A stretch of DNA of 64,000 nucleotides from Flavobacterium shii (lineage in GTDB: Bacteria; Bacteroidota; Bacteroidia; Flavobacteriales; Flavobacteriaceae): contig NZ_JAOZEW010000005.1 in assembly GCF_025847235.1 (NCBI RefSeq), positions 124,001 through 188,000 of the forward strand, read 5' to 3'. The notes beneath the pieces were generated by a model. The model saw only the letters and a list, made by a program, of their open reading frames with translations, had not been told where the DNA came from and made no database searches. The position numbers were made by a program, and so were the translations under genes. This document shows positions 55,586 to 64,000 of this stretch, piece after piece. Every line of letters begins with the position of its first letter. The stretch's first letter is position 1.

Positions 55586-56707
55586 ATGCTCACAAATAGA
55601 AAGTTAATCATATTTTCATATGATTTTCCTCCTTCAAATGGAGGTATAGCTAGACTCTGTCAAGAAATAGCCGTTGGTATGAGATTATATTACACATCGG
55701 TTACAGTTTTAACAAGGAAAAAAACAGGTCCGAATATACCATACAATTTAAATGCTGTTCAGGTTGTGGAACTGCCAACTAAAAGAATAGTATGCGAACT
55801 TGCGGCAATATCATATTTATCGAAATTAAAAGATAAAAATCAATACGATATACTTTGTGGCAATTGGCATCCTGAATCTTTTCTATCTTTCATTTCTGGT
55901 TTTAAAAATGTATTTGCATTAGGGCATGGTACAGAGTTTTTAAGTGGGGATTCTTCTTTTAGAAAGTTTATATGGTTACCATATTATGGTAAATTAACAT
56001 TAAATAAATTAAAATTAATTATTGCTAATAGTAATTATACTGAAAAATTAATCCGACAAATATCAGATTCAGGAAATGCTGTGGCACTTCCTTTGGCAGT
56101 TAATCATTATTTTTTTATGCCTTTAGATAAAGTTTCTTTAAAAGTTGATAAATTGAGATTGTGTACGGTCTCTAGAATAGAACACTTTAAAGGACATGAT
56201 TTTATAGCAAATGTAATAGCAAAATTGCCTAAAGAATTTAGAAATAAAATGGAATGGAATATTGCCGGTACAGGTCCGTATTTGGTTGATTTAATTAGAC
56301 TTATAAAAGAATTAGGGCTTGAAAATGAAGTGAAATTTCATGGTTTTGTAAAAGACGAAGATTTGCCAGCATTTTATAGTAATAATGATTTATTTATTTT
56401 GTGTTCAAGAGAAAATTCTAAAAATACAAGCGTAGAGGGGTTTGGCTTGGTTTTTTTAGAGGCACAATCGTGTGGGTTACCCGTAATAGGAACTAATACA
56501 GGGGGTATATCTGACGCAATTGATAATAATAATGGCGGCTGGTTGATAAAACAAGATGATGAATTTGAATTAAAAAATTTACTAGTAAATTTTTTACATG
56601 ATAGATCCGTTCTTACCAATATGGGATTAAAAGCAAGAGAAAGAATAGTGAAATATTGTACATGGGAAATTTATTGTGCGAAACTGTCTGAACTACTTAA
56701 TTTATGA
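55586..56707 (+). CDS. Family 4 glycosyltransferase
   Basis: A 373-residue GT-B enzyme. DFPPSNGGIARLCQEIA (about 12-28) is the N-terminal acceptor-side motif, and the C-terminal domain has LCTVSRIEHFKGHD, GTGPYLVDLI, and the EX7E motif in SVEGFGLVFLEAQSCGLPVIG (split: EGFGLVFLE, about 286-294). It overlaps the next gene by 4 bases (ATGA). Confidence 0.9.
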   Translation: MLTNRKLIIFSYDFPPSNGGIARLCQEIAVGMRLYYTSVTVLTRKKTGPNIPYNLNAVQVVELPTKRIVCELAAISYLSKLKDKNQYDILCGNWHPESFLSFISGFKNVFALGHGTEFLSGDSSFRKFIWLPYYGKLTLNKLKLIIANSNYTEKLIRQISDSGNAVALPLAVNHYFFMPLDKVSLKVDKLRLCTVSRIEHFKGHDFIANVIAKLPKEFRNKMEWNIAGTGPYLVDLIRLIKELGLENEVKFHGFVKDEDLPAFYSNNDLFILCSRENSKNTSVEGFGLVFLEAQSCGLPVIGTNTGGISDAIDNNNGGWLIKQDDEFELKNLLVNFLHDRSVLTNMGLKARERIVKYCTWEIYCAKLSELLNL

Positions 56708-57483
56708 TTTCAGTAATAATACCAACCTATAATTCTGCAAATACGGCATTAATTGCTATTAAATCAGTTATTTATCAAACTTATCAAAATTGGAATATTA
56801 TAATTATAGATGATGGATCTGAAGATAATACTTTTGTTGTTATAAATGATTTTTTAAAAACATTACCCCACAATATATCAGATAAAATCAAATTAGTTCA
56901 ACAATCTAACCAAGGACCGTCATCAGCTAGAAATTTGGGACTTACGTTTTCGGAAGGAGAGTATATTGCTTTTTTAGATTCGGATGATGAATGGAGTAAA
57001 GATAAGTTGGAAGTTCAGATGAAATATATGGAAAATGACAAGTCTTTATATTTATGTTCAACTGCTTTTGGAAAAAAAAGAATTAAACATAACTTAGAAT
57101 GTCAATATATTTCTTTTAATAAATTATTGTTTAGTAATTATTTTTCTACACCGTCTGTATTGTTAAGAGCTAAAGTTCTTGATAATTATAATTTTGATAT
57201 TAGTCAAAAATTTGCTGAGGACTACAGATTATGGTTACTAATTGCGTACAACCATAAATGTCTTTATGTTAATCGGGTTTTAGTAAATAATCAGTCAAAT
57301 AAAAGAGATTATGGAGAGTCTGGATTATCATCTAATCTATGGGAAATGGAAAAAGGAGAGTTATCTAATTTTATTTTTTTATATAAAAATTCAATGATAA
57401 ATATTGTAACCTTTCTTGCTTGTAGTTTTTTTTCAATTTTTAAATTTAATATTAGATTAATTAAATCTAAATTACTTTTTTAA
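56704..57483 (+). CDS. Family 2 glycosyltransferase
   Basis: A 259-residue GT-A enzyme. ISVIIPTYNSANTAL, IDDGSEDNT (about 37-45) and the metal-binding FLDSDDEWSKDKL (about 91-103) are clear, with the catalytic-region AEDYRLWLL later. The C-terminal hydrophobic, basic segment suggests membrane association. The ATG overlaps the stop of the previous gene; a 98-base gap without obvious signals follows. Confidence 0.9.
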   Translation: MISVIIPTYNSANTALIAIKSVIYQTYQNWNIIIIDDGSEDNTFVVINDFLKTLPHNISDKIKLVQQSNQGPSSARNLGLTFSEGEYIAFLDSDDEWSKDKLEVQMKYMENDKSLYLCSTAFGKKRIKHNLECQYISFNKLLFSNYFSTPSVLLRAKVLDNYNFDISQKFAEDYRLWLLIAYNHKCLYVNRVLVNNQSNKRDYGESGLSSNLWEMEKGELSNFIFLYKNSMINIVTFLACSFFSIFKFNIRLIKSKLLF

Positions 57484-57581
57484 CAAGATTATTAAGAAAA
57501 TAATTTTTAGATTTTGATATTATAAAGTGTTTTTTGATTGTCAATTTAAATGACTTATTAAAAAAAAATAATTAGAATTTT

Positions 57582-58682
57582 ATGAGGGTATTAGTTGTTA
57601 TTACAAGGGGAGATACAATTGGTGGAGCTCAAACACACGTAGCTTCTATAAGTAAAAAATTAATAGAAGATGGTCACGAAGTTAAGGTAGTTTTTGGTGG
57701 AGAAATTGGTCCTTTTGCAGAATTATTAAAATTTAATAATATATCTTATTTGAATGTTTTGTCTTTTTTGAATAAATTTTCAGCAAAAAATGATTTAAAG
57801 GCATATAGAGAGATTAAGGAGATTATTACTAATTTTCAGCCTGAGTTAATTTCTCTGCATTCTACTAAAGCAGGAGTTTTAGGAAGGATTATAGCAAAAA
57901 GAGTTGGTTTACCTGTTGTTTTAACAGTTCATGGATGGTCTTTTAGTAATGGAATACCCTTCTATAAACGAGCAGTATCTGCTGTTATCGAGAGAAGTCT
58001 TTCGTTTATGGTTGATAAATATATTCTGGTTTCTTTTTATGATTCAAATATTGCAAAAAAAATCAAATTTAAAGTATCTAAATTAGTTGTTGTTCACAAT
58101 GGTGTTGAAGATTTTTTTGTTAAGTCTAATGAAGAAAAAAAACAAGATTCTACACTTTCGATTGTAATGGTTGCAAGATTCGATAATCAGAAAAATCAAA
58201 AATTATTAATTGATGTTTGTAAAGATATTTCAGGAATAGAAATAAGTTTTATAGGTGATGGTCCGCTTTTAGAAGATATAAAATTATATTCCAATAATTT
58301 GAATACTTTATGTCAAATTAATTTTTTAGGATTACGTCTAGATGTGAAAAAATTAATAAAAGACTTTGATGTTTTTGCTTTAATTTCAAATTGGGAAGGC
58401 TTTCCAATTTCCACAATCGAAGCGATGTGTATTGGAATGCCAATTATTGTATCCGATGTTGGAGGAGCTGCAGAATGTGTTGAAGAAAATGTAAATGGTT
58501 ATATTGTAAGAAATGATGACAAAGAATATTTACGAAATGCTATAATTGAATTAAGAGATAATAAATCTTTATTGCAAACATATGGAATAAATTCAAGAGA
58601 AATATTTTTAAAAAAATTTACTGATCAAGTAATGTATGATAAAACAAAATTAATTTTTAAGTCTGTATTAAATAATAAATGA
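57582..58682 (+). CDS. Family 4 glycosyltransferase
   Basis: A 366-residue GT-B enzyme. GDTIGGAQTHVASISK (about 10-25) and LTVHGWSFSNG precede the C-terminal IVMVARFDNQKNQKLLI, FIGDGPLLE, and the EX7E motif in WEGFPISTIEAMCIGMP (about 273-289). In this type of locus such an enzyme often adds the second sugar. It overlaps the next SDR gene by 4 bases. Confidence 0.9.
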   Translation: MRVLVVITRGDTIGGAQTHVASISKKLIEDGHEVKVVFGGEIGPFAELLKFNNISYLNVLSFLNKFSAKNDLKAYREIKEIITNFQPELISLHSTKAGVLGRIIAKRVGLPVVLTVHGWSFSNGIPFYKRAVSAVIERSLSFMVDKYILVSFYDSNIAKKIKFKVSKLVVVHNGVEDFFVKSNEEKKQDSTLSIVMVARFDNQKNQKLLIDVCKDISGIEISFIGDGPLLEDIKLYSNNLNTLCQINFLGLRLDVKKLIKDFDVFALISNWEGFPISTIEAMCIGMPIIVSDVGGAAECVEENVNGYIVRNDDKEYLRNAIIELRDNKSLLQTYGINSREIFLKKFTDQVMYDKTKLIFKSVLNNK

Positions 58683-59572
58683 AAATATTATTGACCGGTT
58701 CAAGTGGCTTCTTGGGAAAAATTCTTAAAAATAATTTCGTAAACGATGAGGTTTTAGAATTGAATAGAAAGAATGGCAATTTCCAGTATGCATTAGAAAA
58801 AGAAATTCCTTGTTTTAATCATTTTTTTGACTTAATAATTCACTGTGCAGGGAAAGCACATAGTGTTCCAAAAACTGAAATTGATAAACAAGAATTCTAT
58901 AATGTTAATGTAATTGGAACAGTAAATTTATTAAAAGGTTTGGAGAATTCAGGTTTACCGAATCGATTTGTTTTTATTAGCTCGGTTAGTGTTTATGGAT
59001 TATCCTCAGGGAATAATATTAATGAAGATTATCCGCTTTTGGCTAAAGATCCTTATGGTTCAAGCAAAATTGAAGCAGAAGAGTTAGTACAAAAATGGTG
59101 TAATGATAATAAAGTAATTTGTACTATTCTGAGATTACCTTTATTAGTTGGTAAAAAGCCTCCTGGAAATTTAGGTTCGATGGTTAAAGCAATCAATAAA
59201 GGGTACTATTTTAATATCGGAGGTGGTGCTGCTAGAAAAAGTATGGTTTTAGCTAAAGATGTTGCCTCTTTCATCTCAATAGTTGCACCTCTGGGAGGGA
59301 TCTATAATCTTACAGATGGGGTTCATCCTAGTTTTAATACATTAAGTTTGGCAATTTCTAAAAATCAAAAAGAACAATTCAATTTACCGCTTCCCATTGC
59401 TAAATTGATTGGGAAAATTGGGGATTTTTTAGGGAATAAAACTCCCGTCAATACGCAAAAAATAAAAAAAATAACTTTAGATTTAACATTTGACGATTCT
59501 AAGGCTAGAACATTATTGAATTGGAAACCTCAATCAGTTTTGGACTATCTTGAAAATGAAAGCTTAGATTAA
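58679..59572 (+). CDS. SDR epimerase/reductase of the WbpV/Gne type
   Basis: A 297-residue SDR enzyme with NAD loop LTGSSGFLGKIL (about 5-16), the catalytic region SSVSVYGLSSG and YGSSKIEAE (about 104-133), and RLPLLVGKKPPGNLG followed by GGGAARKSMVLAKDVA. Members sit immediately before WbpL-like transferases and make UDP-QuiNAc or UDP-GalNAc, so its product may be the first sugar placed on the lipid carrier. A WbpM-type membrane dehydratase, needed for UDP-D-QuiNAc, is not in the window. Confidence 0.8.
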   Translation: MKILLTGSSGFLGKILKNNFVNDEVLELNRKNGNFQYALEKEIPCFNHFFDLIIHCAGKAHSVPKTEIDKQEFYNVNVIGTVNLLKGLENSGLPNRFVFISSVSVYGLSSGNNINEDYPLLAKDPYGSSKIEAEELVQKWCNDNKVICTILRLPLLVGKKPPGNLGSMVKAINKGYYFNIGGGAARKSMVLAKDVASFISIVAPLGGIYNLTDGVHPSFNTLSLAISKNQKEQFNLPLPIAKLIGKIGDFLGNKTPVNTQKIKKITLDLTFDDSKARTLLNWKPQSVLDYLENESLD

Positions 59573-59614
59573 TTATATATTAGAAAAAACAATAAAAAGC
59601 TTTATAAATAAATA

Positions 59615-60580
59615 ATGCAATACACAATATTAGGAATCATCTTGATGATTATAATGTTACTTTATTTTAAAGTAGCTAATCAATTTAATATTATAGACAA
59701 GCCCAATGAAAGAAGTTCACATACTGAAATTACTTTAAGAGGTGGTGGGATTATTTTTTGGTTCTCTGCCTTATTGTATTTTATTCAACATATTCAAGAT
59801 AACTATTTTTTTTTTACGGGAATTACTTTAGTTAGCTTAGTTAGTTTTTGGGATGATATTCAAAGTTTATCAAATAAAATAAGAATCTCGGTTCATTTTC
59901 TAGCAATTACATTAATTTTTTATAACCTAAACGTTTTTAATTTGATGCCATTATATGGAGTCGTTATTACATATATTCTATCCATAGGATTAATTAATGC
60001 TTATAACTTCATGGATGGGATAAATGGTATAACTGGTTTGTATACTTTGGTCGTAATGGGTTCGTTGTTATATGTAAACACAAGGATTCAATTATTTATC
60101 GATGCAACTTTTATAAAATATGCGATGATTGCTAGTTTAGTTTTCTTATTTTTTAATTATAGAAAAAGAGCAAAATGCTTTGCAGGAGATATTGGTAGTA
60201 TTGCTATCGCTTTTTGGGTAATTTATTTGATTTTGAAACTTATTCTAGTGACAAGTTCTGTAATTTGGCTTTTGTTTATGGCAGTTTATGGCGTTGATGC
60301 AATATTTACCATTATACATCGACTGTATTTAAAGCAAAATATTTTTCAAGCACATCGTTTGCACTTTTATCAAATTTTAAGTAACGAATACAAAATTCAG
60401 CACAGATTGGTTGCTTTATATTATGCAATTGCTCAGATAGTGGTTTCTATTTTAGTTATATTTCTATACCAAAAAGTTCAAGATACATTATTATTTATAA
60501 TGATTATTGTGCCATTACTTTTAATTTATACTTTGAAGTTTTATTTGATTAACAAAAGTAATTTAAAATTAAATACATGA
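59615..60580 (+). CDS. WecA/WbpL-type sugar-phosphate transferase
   Basis: An inner-membrane enzyme of the polyprenyl-phosphate N-acetylhexosamine-1-phosphate transferase family, 321 residues with about ten spans. Diagnostic parts are PNERSSHTEITLRGGGI (about 30-46), FWDDIQSL (first acidic site), NAYNFMDGINGITG (about 129-142) and CFAGDIGSIAIAF, then AHRLHFYQ. It should start each repeat unit on undecaprenyl phosphate, since no WbaP-type or PglC-type transferase is seen in this window. Confidence 0.92.
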   Translation: MQYTILGIILMIIMLLYFKVANQFNIIDKPNERSSHTEITLRGGGIIFWFSALLYFIQHIQDNYFFFTGITLVSLVSFWDDIQSLSNKIRISVHFLAITLIFYNLNVFNLMPLYGVVITYILSIGLINAYNFMDGINGITGLYTLVVMGSLLYVNTRIQLFIDATFIKYAMIASLVFLFFNYRKRAKCFAGDIGSIAIAFWVIYLILKLILVTSSVIWLLFMAVYGVDAIFTIIHRLYLKQNIFQAHRLHFYQILSNEYKIQHRLVALYYAIAQIVVSILVIFLYQKVQDTLLFIMIIVPLLLIYTLKFYLINKSNLKLNT

Positions 60581-60661
60581 AATCGACATGATTTAAAAAA
60601 ATCAGAAAACAATAAAGAATGACGATTACATATTCAAATAAAAAACAAATATTATCTTCGT

Positions 60662-61087
60662 ATGAATCCAAAAATAATTCAAGGAGGGAGCTTTTCAGAC
60701 CATCGTGGAACTATTTCATATGTAAATGACTTTAGTTTTGCAGCTATTGAAAGGTTTTATGTTATTAGTAATTCCGATGAAAATCCTATACGTGCTTGGC
60801 AAGGGCATAAATTAGATACTAAAAATTTTTATTGTTTAAGTGGATCTTTTAAAATTCATTTTGTTAAAATAGATGATTGGGAAAATCCTTCGAAAGACTT
60901 AACTATTGAAACTATAATTGTTTCTGATAACGATAGTAAAATAGTTCATATACCTTCAGGTTATGCGAATGCTATAGAATCTTTAGAAACAGATTCAAAA
61001 CTAATTTCGTTTTCTACTTTGCCATTATCAAACGTTAGTGATGACGACGTTCGATTTGCGGCAGATTATTGGAAAATTAATGGATAA
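60662..61087 (+). CDS. WxcM/FdtA-like cupin sugar isomerase or epimerase
   Basis: A 141-residue cupin protein. SFSDHRGTISYVND (about 10-23), AWQGHKLDTKNFYCLSGSFKI (split: WQGHKLDTK, YCLSGSFKI, about 45-66) and HIPSGYANAIE are in the order seen in RmlC-like and 3,4-ketoisomerase cupins. It overlaps the aminotransferase gene by 8 bases, so the pair may act in sequence on a 4-keto-6-deoxy sugar. Isomerase versus epimerase cannot be decided here. Confidence 0.75.
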   Translation: MNPKIIQGGSFSDHRGTISYVNDFSFAAIERFYVISNSDENPIRAWQGHKLDTKNFYCLSGSFKIHFVKIDDWENPSKDLTIETIIVSDNDSKIVHIPSGYANAIESLETDSKLISFSTLPLSNVSDDDVRFAADYWKING

Positions 61088-62219
61088 AAAAAGGATTTAT
61101 TTATCTCTTTCTCAACAAAGTGGTTTTGAACAGGCTTATGTTGAGAAAGCTTTAGAAACAAATTGGATAACTTCTGGTGGGCCAAATGTTGATCAATTTG
61201 AAAAGGAATTAGAGGACTATCTTAAAGATGAATCTTTTATCACCGCTTTAAATTCAGGAACATCAGCGATTCATCTGGCTTTAATTTTATTAGGGGTTAA
61301 TACTGGAGATGAAGTTATTTGTCAAAGTATGACTTTTTCAGCTTCAGCTAACCCAATTTTATATCAAGGCGGAATCCCTGTTTTTGTTGATAGTGAATTG
61401 GAAACATGGAATATCTGTCCGGAAAATCTTGAAATTGCGATCAAAGACAGAATTAAAAAAGGCAAAAAACCTAAAGCAATAATTACAGTCCATTTGTACG
61501 GTAGTCCTTATAAGATTGATGAAATACATGCGGTTGCAGATAGATATGAAATTCCAATTATTGAAGATAGTGCCGAAGCTCTTGGAAGTTCTTATAAAGA
61601 GAAAAAATGTGGTACTTTTGGCGCATTTGGAATTCTTTCATTCAATGGAAATAAGATAATCACTACTTCTAGTGGAGGCGCATTGATTTCGAATTCTTTT
61701 GCTATCAAAGAAAAAGCGATTTTTTATGCGAATCAGTCTAAAGATTATGCCGCTCATTATCAGCATAGTGAAATTGGATACAATTATAGAATGAGTAATA
61801 TTTGTGCAGGAATAGGGCTAGGTCAATTTGAAATTTTAAATAAAAATGTAATTACAAGAAGAGAAAATCATTCTTTTTACAAAAAGGTGTTTCAAGAAAT
61901 AGAAGATGTAAAGCTTTTTGAAGTTATTAGTGATGATTATTATTCAAATTACTGGCTAAATACTATTTTAATAGAACCTGATAAAGAAAAAGGTATAAAC
62001 ACAGAAAGTTTAAGAATAGCTTTTGAAAATCAAAATATTGAAACGCGTCCGTTATGGAAACCGATGCACATGCAGCCAATTTTTGAAAAATATCCTTATT
62101 ATGGAAATAAAATTGCTGAAAATTTATTTGAAAAAGGATTATGTTTGCCATCAGGTTCAAATCTAACAATTGAAGATAAAAATAGAATTAAAGAGGTAAT
62201 AGAAGCCTTTTTTGATTAA
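61080..62219 (+). CDS. DegT/DnrJ/EryC1 sugar aminotransferase
   Basis: A PLP enzyme of 379 residues that aminates a keto sugar. The ATG at 61080 gives MDKKRIYLSLSQQSG; the frame also opens at 61038, inside the cupin gene, and is rejected. LNSGTSAIHLAL (about 58-69), EDSAEALGS (Asp163) and SFNGNKIITTSSGG with the PLP Lys192 are intact, in contrast to the His in rfbH. With the cupin it could make a dTDP- or UDP-linked aminodeoxy sugar. Confidence 0.9.
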   Translation: MDKKRIYLSLSQQSGFEQAYVEKALETNWITSGGPNVDQFEKELEDYLKDESFITALNSGTSAIHLALILLGVNTGDEVICQSMTFSASANPILYQGGIPVFVDSELETWNICPENLEIAIKDRIKKGKKPKAIITVHLYGSPYKIDEIHAVADRYEIPIIEDSAEALGSSYKEKKCGTFGAFGILSFNGNKIITTSSGGALISNSFAIKEKAIFYANQSKDYAAHYQHSEIGYNYRMSNICAGIGLGQFEILNKNVITRRENHSFYKKVFQEIEDVKLFEVISDDYYSNYWLNTILIEPDKEKGINTESLRIAFENQNIETRPLWKPMHMQPIFEKYPYYGNKIAENLFEKGLCLPSGSNLTIEDKNRIKEVIEAFFD

Positions 62220-62249
62220 ATAAAAAATAAAGAAGAATTATATTTTAAT

Positions 62250-62798
62250 ATGAAAATCGAAGAAACGTTTATAAAAGATTTAGTAGTTGTAGAGCCAACT
62301 GTTTTTGGCGATGAAAGAGGCTATTTTTTTGAATCATATAGTAAAACTAAATTTGAAGATTTGGGAATTACTATCGATTTTGTACAGGATAATCAGTCTT
62401 TCTCAAAAAAAGGAACTTTACGTGGCTTACATTACCAAAATCCTCCTTTTGCACAAACTAAATTGGTTAGGGTTTTAGAAGGTGAAATTATTGATGTTGC
62501 TGTAGATTTAAGAAAAGATTCTCCTACTTATGGAAAATCGTTTAGTGTTTTATTATCAGCAGAAAATAAAAAACAATTATTAGTTCCACAAGGGTTTGCT
62601 CATGGTTTTTCAGTTATTAGCGAAACGGCTTCTGTAATGTATAAATGTGATCAGTTTTATAATAAAGCATCTGAAGGTGGAATTAAATTTGACGATCCAT
62701 CTTTAAATATTGATTGGGGAATGGATTTGAAAGATGCTATTGTTTCTGAAAAAGATCAAATACTTCCTTTTATAGACAAATGTAATAGTTTATTCTAA
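62250..62798 (+). CDS. rfbC: dTDP-4-dehydrorhamnose 3,5-epimerase
   Basis: RmlC, 182 residues, a cupin acting third in dTDP-L-rhamnose synthesis. VVEPTVFGDERGYFFES (about 13-29), QDNQSFSKKGTLRGLHYQ with the catalytic His (about 63), and VPQGFAHGFSV are diagnostic. It overlaps rfbD by one base (TAATG). Confidence 0.96.
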   Translation: MKIEETFIKDLVVVEPTVFGDERGYFFESYSKTKFEDLGITIDFVQDNQSFSKKGTLRGLHYQNPPFAQTKLVRVLEGEIIDVAVDLRKDSPTYGKSFSVLLSAENKKQLLVPQGFAHGFSVISETASVMYKCDQFYNKASEGGIKFDDPSLNIDWGMDLKDAIVSEKDQILPFIDKCNSLF

Positions 62799-63643
62799 TG
62801 GAAAAAATTCTTGTAACTGGCGCAAATGGACAATTAGGATCTGAATTAGCTGTTTTATCATTGAATTATCCTCAATATGAATGGATATTTGCTGATAGAA
62901 CTAAAATCACTTTAAATGATTTAGAAGCTCTTCAAATTCAATTAGAAGAAATTAAACCGAATATAATATTTAATTGTGGTGCTTATACGGCGGTCGATAA
63001 AGCTGAGACAGAAAAAGAAATTGCTTTTAAAATAAACCATTTAGCCGTTGAATTAATCGCAAAATATACTTTCGAGAATAATGCAAAATTAATACATATT
63101 TCGACTGATTACGTTTTTGATGGATCCTCTTCAATTGCATTAAATGAAGAGGAAGAAACGAATCCTATAAATGTTTATGGAGCTAGTAAAAGAGATGGCG
63201 AAATTGCTTGTTTGAAAGTAAATCCAAAATCAATTATCATAAGAACTTCTTGGGTATATAGTAAATTTGGAAATAATTTTGTTAAGACTATGCAACGTTT
63301 GATGCAGGAAAGAGAAGCTATAAATGTGGTTAACGATCAAATAGGTTCACCTACATATGCTGCCGATCTTGCTCAGACAATGATTGATATTTTAGAATTT
63401 CCGGAGTGGATTGCTGGAATTTACAATTATTCAAACGAAGGCGAAATAAGTTGGTATGAATTTGCTTTGGCGATAAAAGAACTTGGCGGATATAATTGTA
63501 ATGTAGGAGGAATACCGTCAGTATCTTATCCAACTCCTGCAAAACGTCCAGAATTTTCATTGTTAGATAAGAAAAAGATTAAGAATACTTATAATCTGGA
63601 TATACCACATTATAAAGAGAGTTTGGAAAAAATGTTTGTATAA
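62798..63643 (+). CDS. rfbD: dTDP-4-dehydrorhamnose reductase
   Basis: RmlD, 281 residues, the last step to dTDP-L-rhamnose. VTGANGQLGSELA (about 6-18) binds NADPH; STDYVFDGSS (about 101-110), NVYGASKRDGE (Tyr/Lys) and RTSWVYSKFGNNFVKTM are typical. Co-translated with rfbC; followed by an inverted repeat and rfbA. Confidence 0.96.
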   Translation: MEKILVTGANGQLGSELAVLSLNYPQYEWIFADRTKITLNDLEALQIQLEEIKPNIIFNCGAYTAVDKAETEKEIAFKINHLAVELIAKYTFENNAKLIHISTDYVFDGSSSIALNEEEETNPINVYGASKRDGEIACLKVNPKSIIIRTSWVYSKFGNNFVKTMQRLMQEREAINVVNDQIGSPTYAADLAQTMIDILEFPEWIAGIYNYSNEGEISWYEFALAIKELGGYNCNVGGIPSVSYPTPAKRPEFSLLDKKKIKNTYNLDIPHYKESLEKMFV

Positions 63644-63652
63644 ATAAAGCTG

Positions 63653-63713
63653 GATCTCAGATTTTAAATTTTTGGATTCAATTTAAATAATCTAAAATTT
63701 AAAATCTGAGATC
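63653..63713. repeat. 20-bp perfect inverted repeat between rfbD and rfbA
   Basis: GATCTCAGATTTTAAATTTT at 63653-63672 is perfectly complementary to 63694-63713, with a 21-base spacer that can add a short GATT/AATC pairing. It fills most of the 85-base gap. No T-run follows, so it is unlike the terminators in region 2. It may be a mobile palindromic intergenic element or an RNA-processing or attenuation site. Confidence 0.8.
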
Positions 63714-63728
63714 TAAAATAAAAATTTA

Positions 63729-64000
63729 TGAAAGGAATTATTTTAGCAGGAGGTTCAGGTACAAGATTACACCCATTAACACTTGCGATGAGCAAGCAAA
63801 TGATGCCAGTGTACGATAAACCAATGATTTATTATCCACTATCAACTTTGATGATGGCAGGGATAAATGAGATTTTAATTATTTCAACTCCACATGATCT
63901 ACCAAATTTTAAAAAATTACTTGGTGACGGTGAAAACTTAGGCTGCAAATTTAGTTATGCAGAACAGGCTATTCCAAACGGATTAGCACAAGCTTTTGTA
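63729..64000 (+). CDS. rfbA: Glucose-1-phosphate thymidylyltransferase (3' end outside window)
   Basis: The N-terminal 90 residues of RmlA, which makes dTDP-glucose. [20 protein letters not shown] (signature at 8-14, GGSGTRL), [19 protein letters not shown] and [16 protein letters not shown] are unmistakable. The frame is open to base 64000, so about two thirds of the usual ~290 residues lie outside. With rfbB, rfbC and rfbD it completes the dTDP-rhamnose set. Confidence 0.96.

Overview
The window is a piece of a Bacteroidota chromosome, almost certainly a Flavobacterium or a close relative in the Flavobacteriaceae. Reasons: AT-rich DNA, the str-S10-spc-alpha ribosomal order with fusA-rpsJ and no tuf between, promoters of the TTG-N20-TAnnTTTG type, start codons preceded by A-rich stretches instead of Shine-Dalgarno sequences, a zinc-less L36, a UpxY-type NusG paralogue, and Wza/Wzc/SLBB export proteins of the Bacteroidota kind. 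No rRNA, tRNA, CRISPR array, transposase or phage gene was seen.

Region 1 (1-15793) is one long plus-strand ribosomal cluster: the 3' part of fusA, then rpsJ to rplQ, with secY, infA, the short rpmJ and rpoA inside it. Internal promoters precede rplC and rpsH, two structured leaders precede rpsH and rpsD, and a strong terminator closes the cluster after rplQ.

Region 2 (15.8-23.9 kb) holds core metabolism and housekeeping genes, mostly as single units with their own promoters and terminators: carA, eno, gltA, a tandem pair of amidinotransferase-fold hydrolases (the second is CtlX-like), a convergent marC-family gene, a CoA-binding protein and recR.

Region 3 (23.9-64 kb, cut by the window end) is a capsule or O-antigen locus of about 40 kb, all on the plus strand. 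It starts with a Wza-like lipoprotein and a Wzc-like tyrosine kinase, then genes for UDP-GalNAc, UDP-GlcA, a UpxY antiterminator, a 309-base regulatory gap with a terminator and a new promoter, a TviB-like dehydrogenase, a TagD-like cytidylyltransferase, manC and rfbB. A second export pair follows (a large SLBB protein and a Wzz protein without kinase). Next come a contiguous CDP-sugar module (37.9-48.1 kb), a Wzx flippase, six glycosyltransferases, a CapE-like dehydratase, an EpsG-type polymerase, a WecA/WbpL-type initiating transferase, a cupin plus DegT aminotransferase pair, and rmlC, rmlD and the start of rmlA. The module order suggests undecaprenyl-linked repeat units begun by the WecA-like enzyme, flipped by Wzx, polymerised by EpsG/Wzy and exported through one or both Wza/Wzc systems.

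The most interesting part is the CDP-sugar module. Homologues of RfbF, RfbG, RfbH and an E3-like reductase should give CDP-3,6-dideoxy-4-ketohexose. Between them sit a YerE-like thiamine-diphosphate enzyme, two paralogous SDR enzymes, and an acetaldehyde dehydrogenase / 4-hydroxy-2-oxovalerate aldolase pair that normally belongs to aromatic catabolism. I infer that this pair runs in the biosynthetic direction to make 4-hydroxy-2-oxopentanoate, from which the thiamine enzyme transfers a four-carbon unit to C4 of the sugar. The result would be a 4-C-branched ten-carbon sugar with the erwiniose skeleton, instead of the two-carbon branch of yersiniose A.
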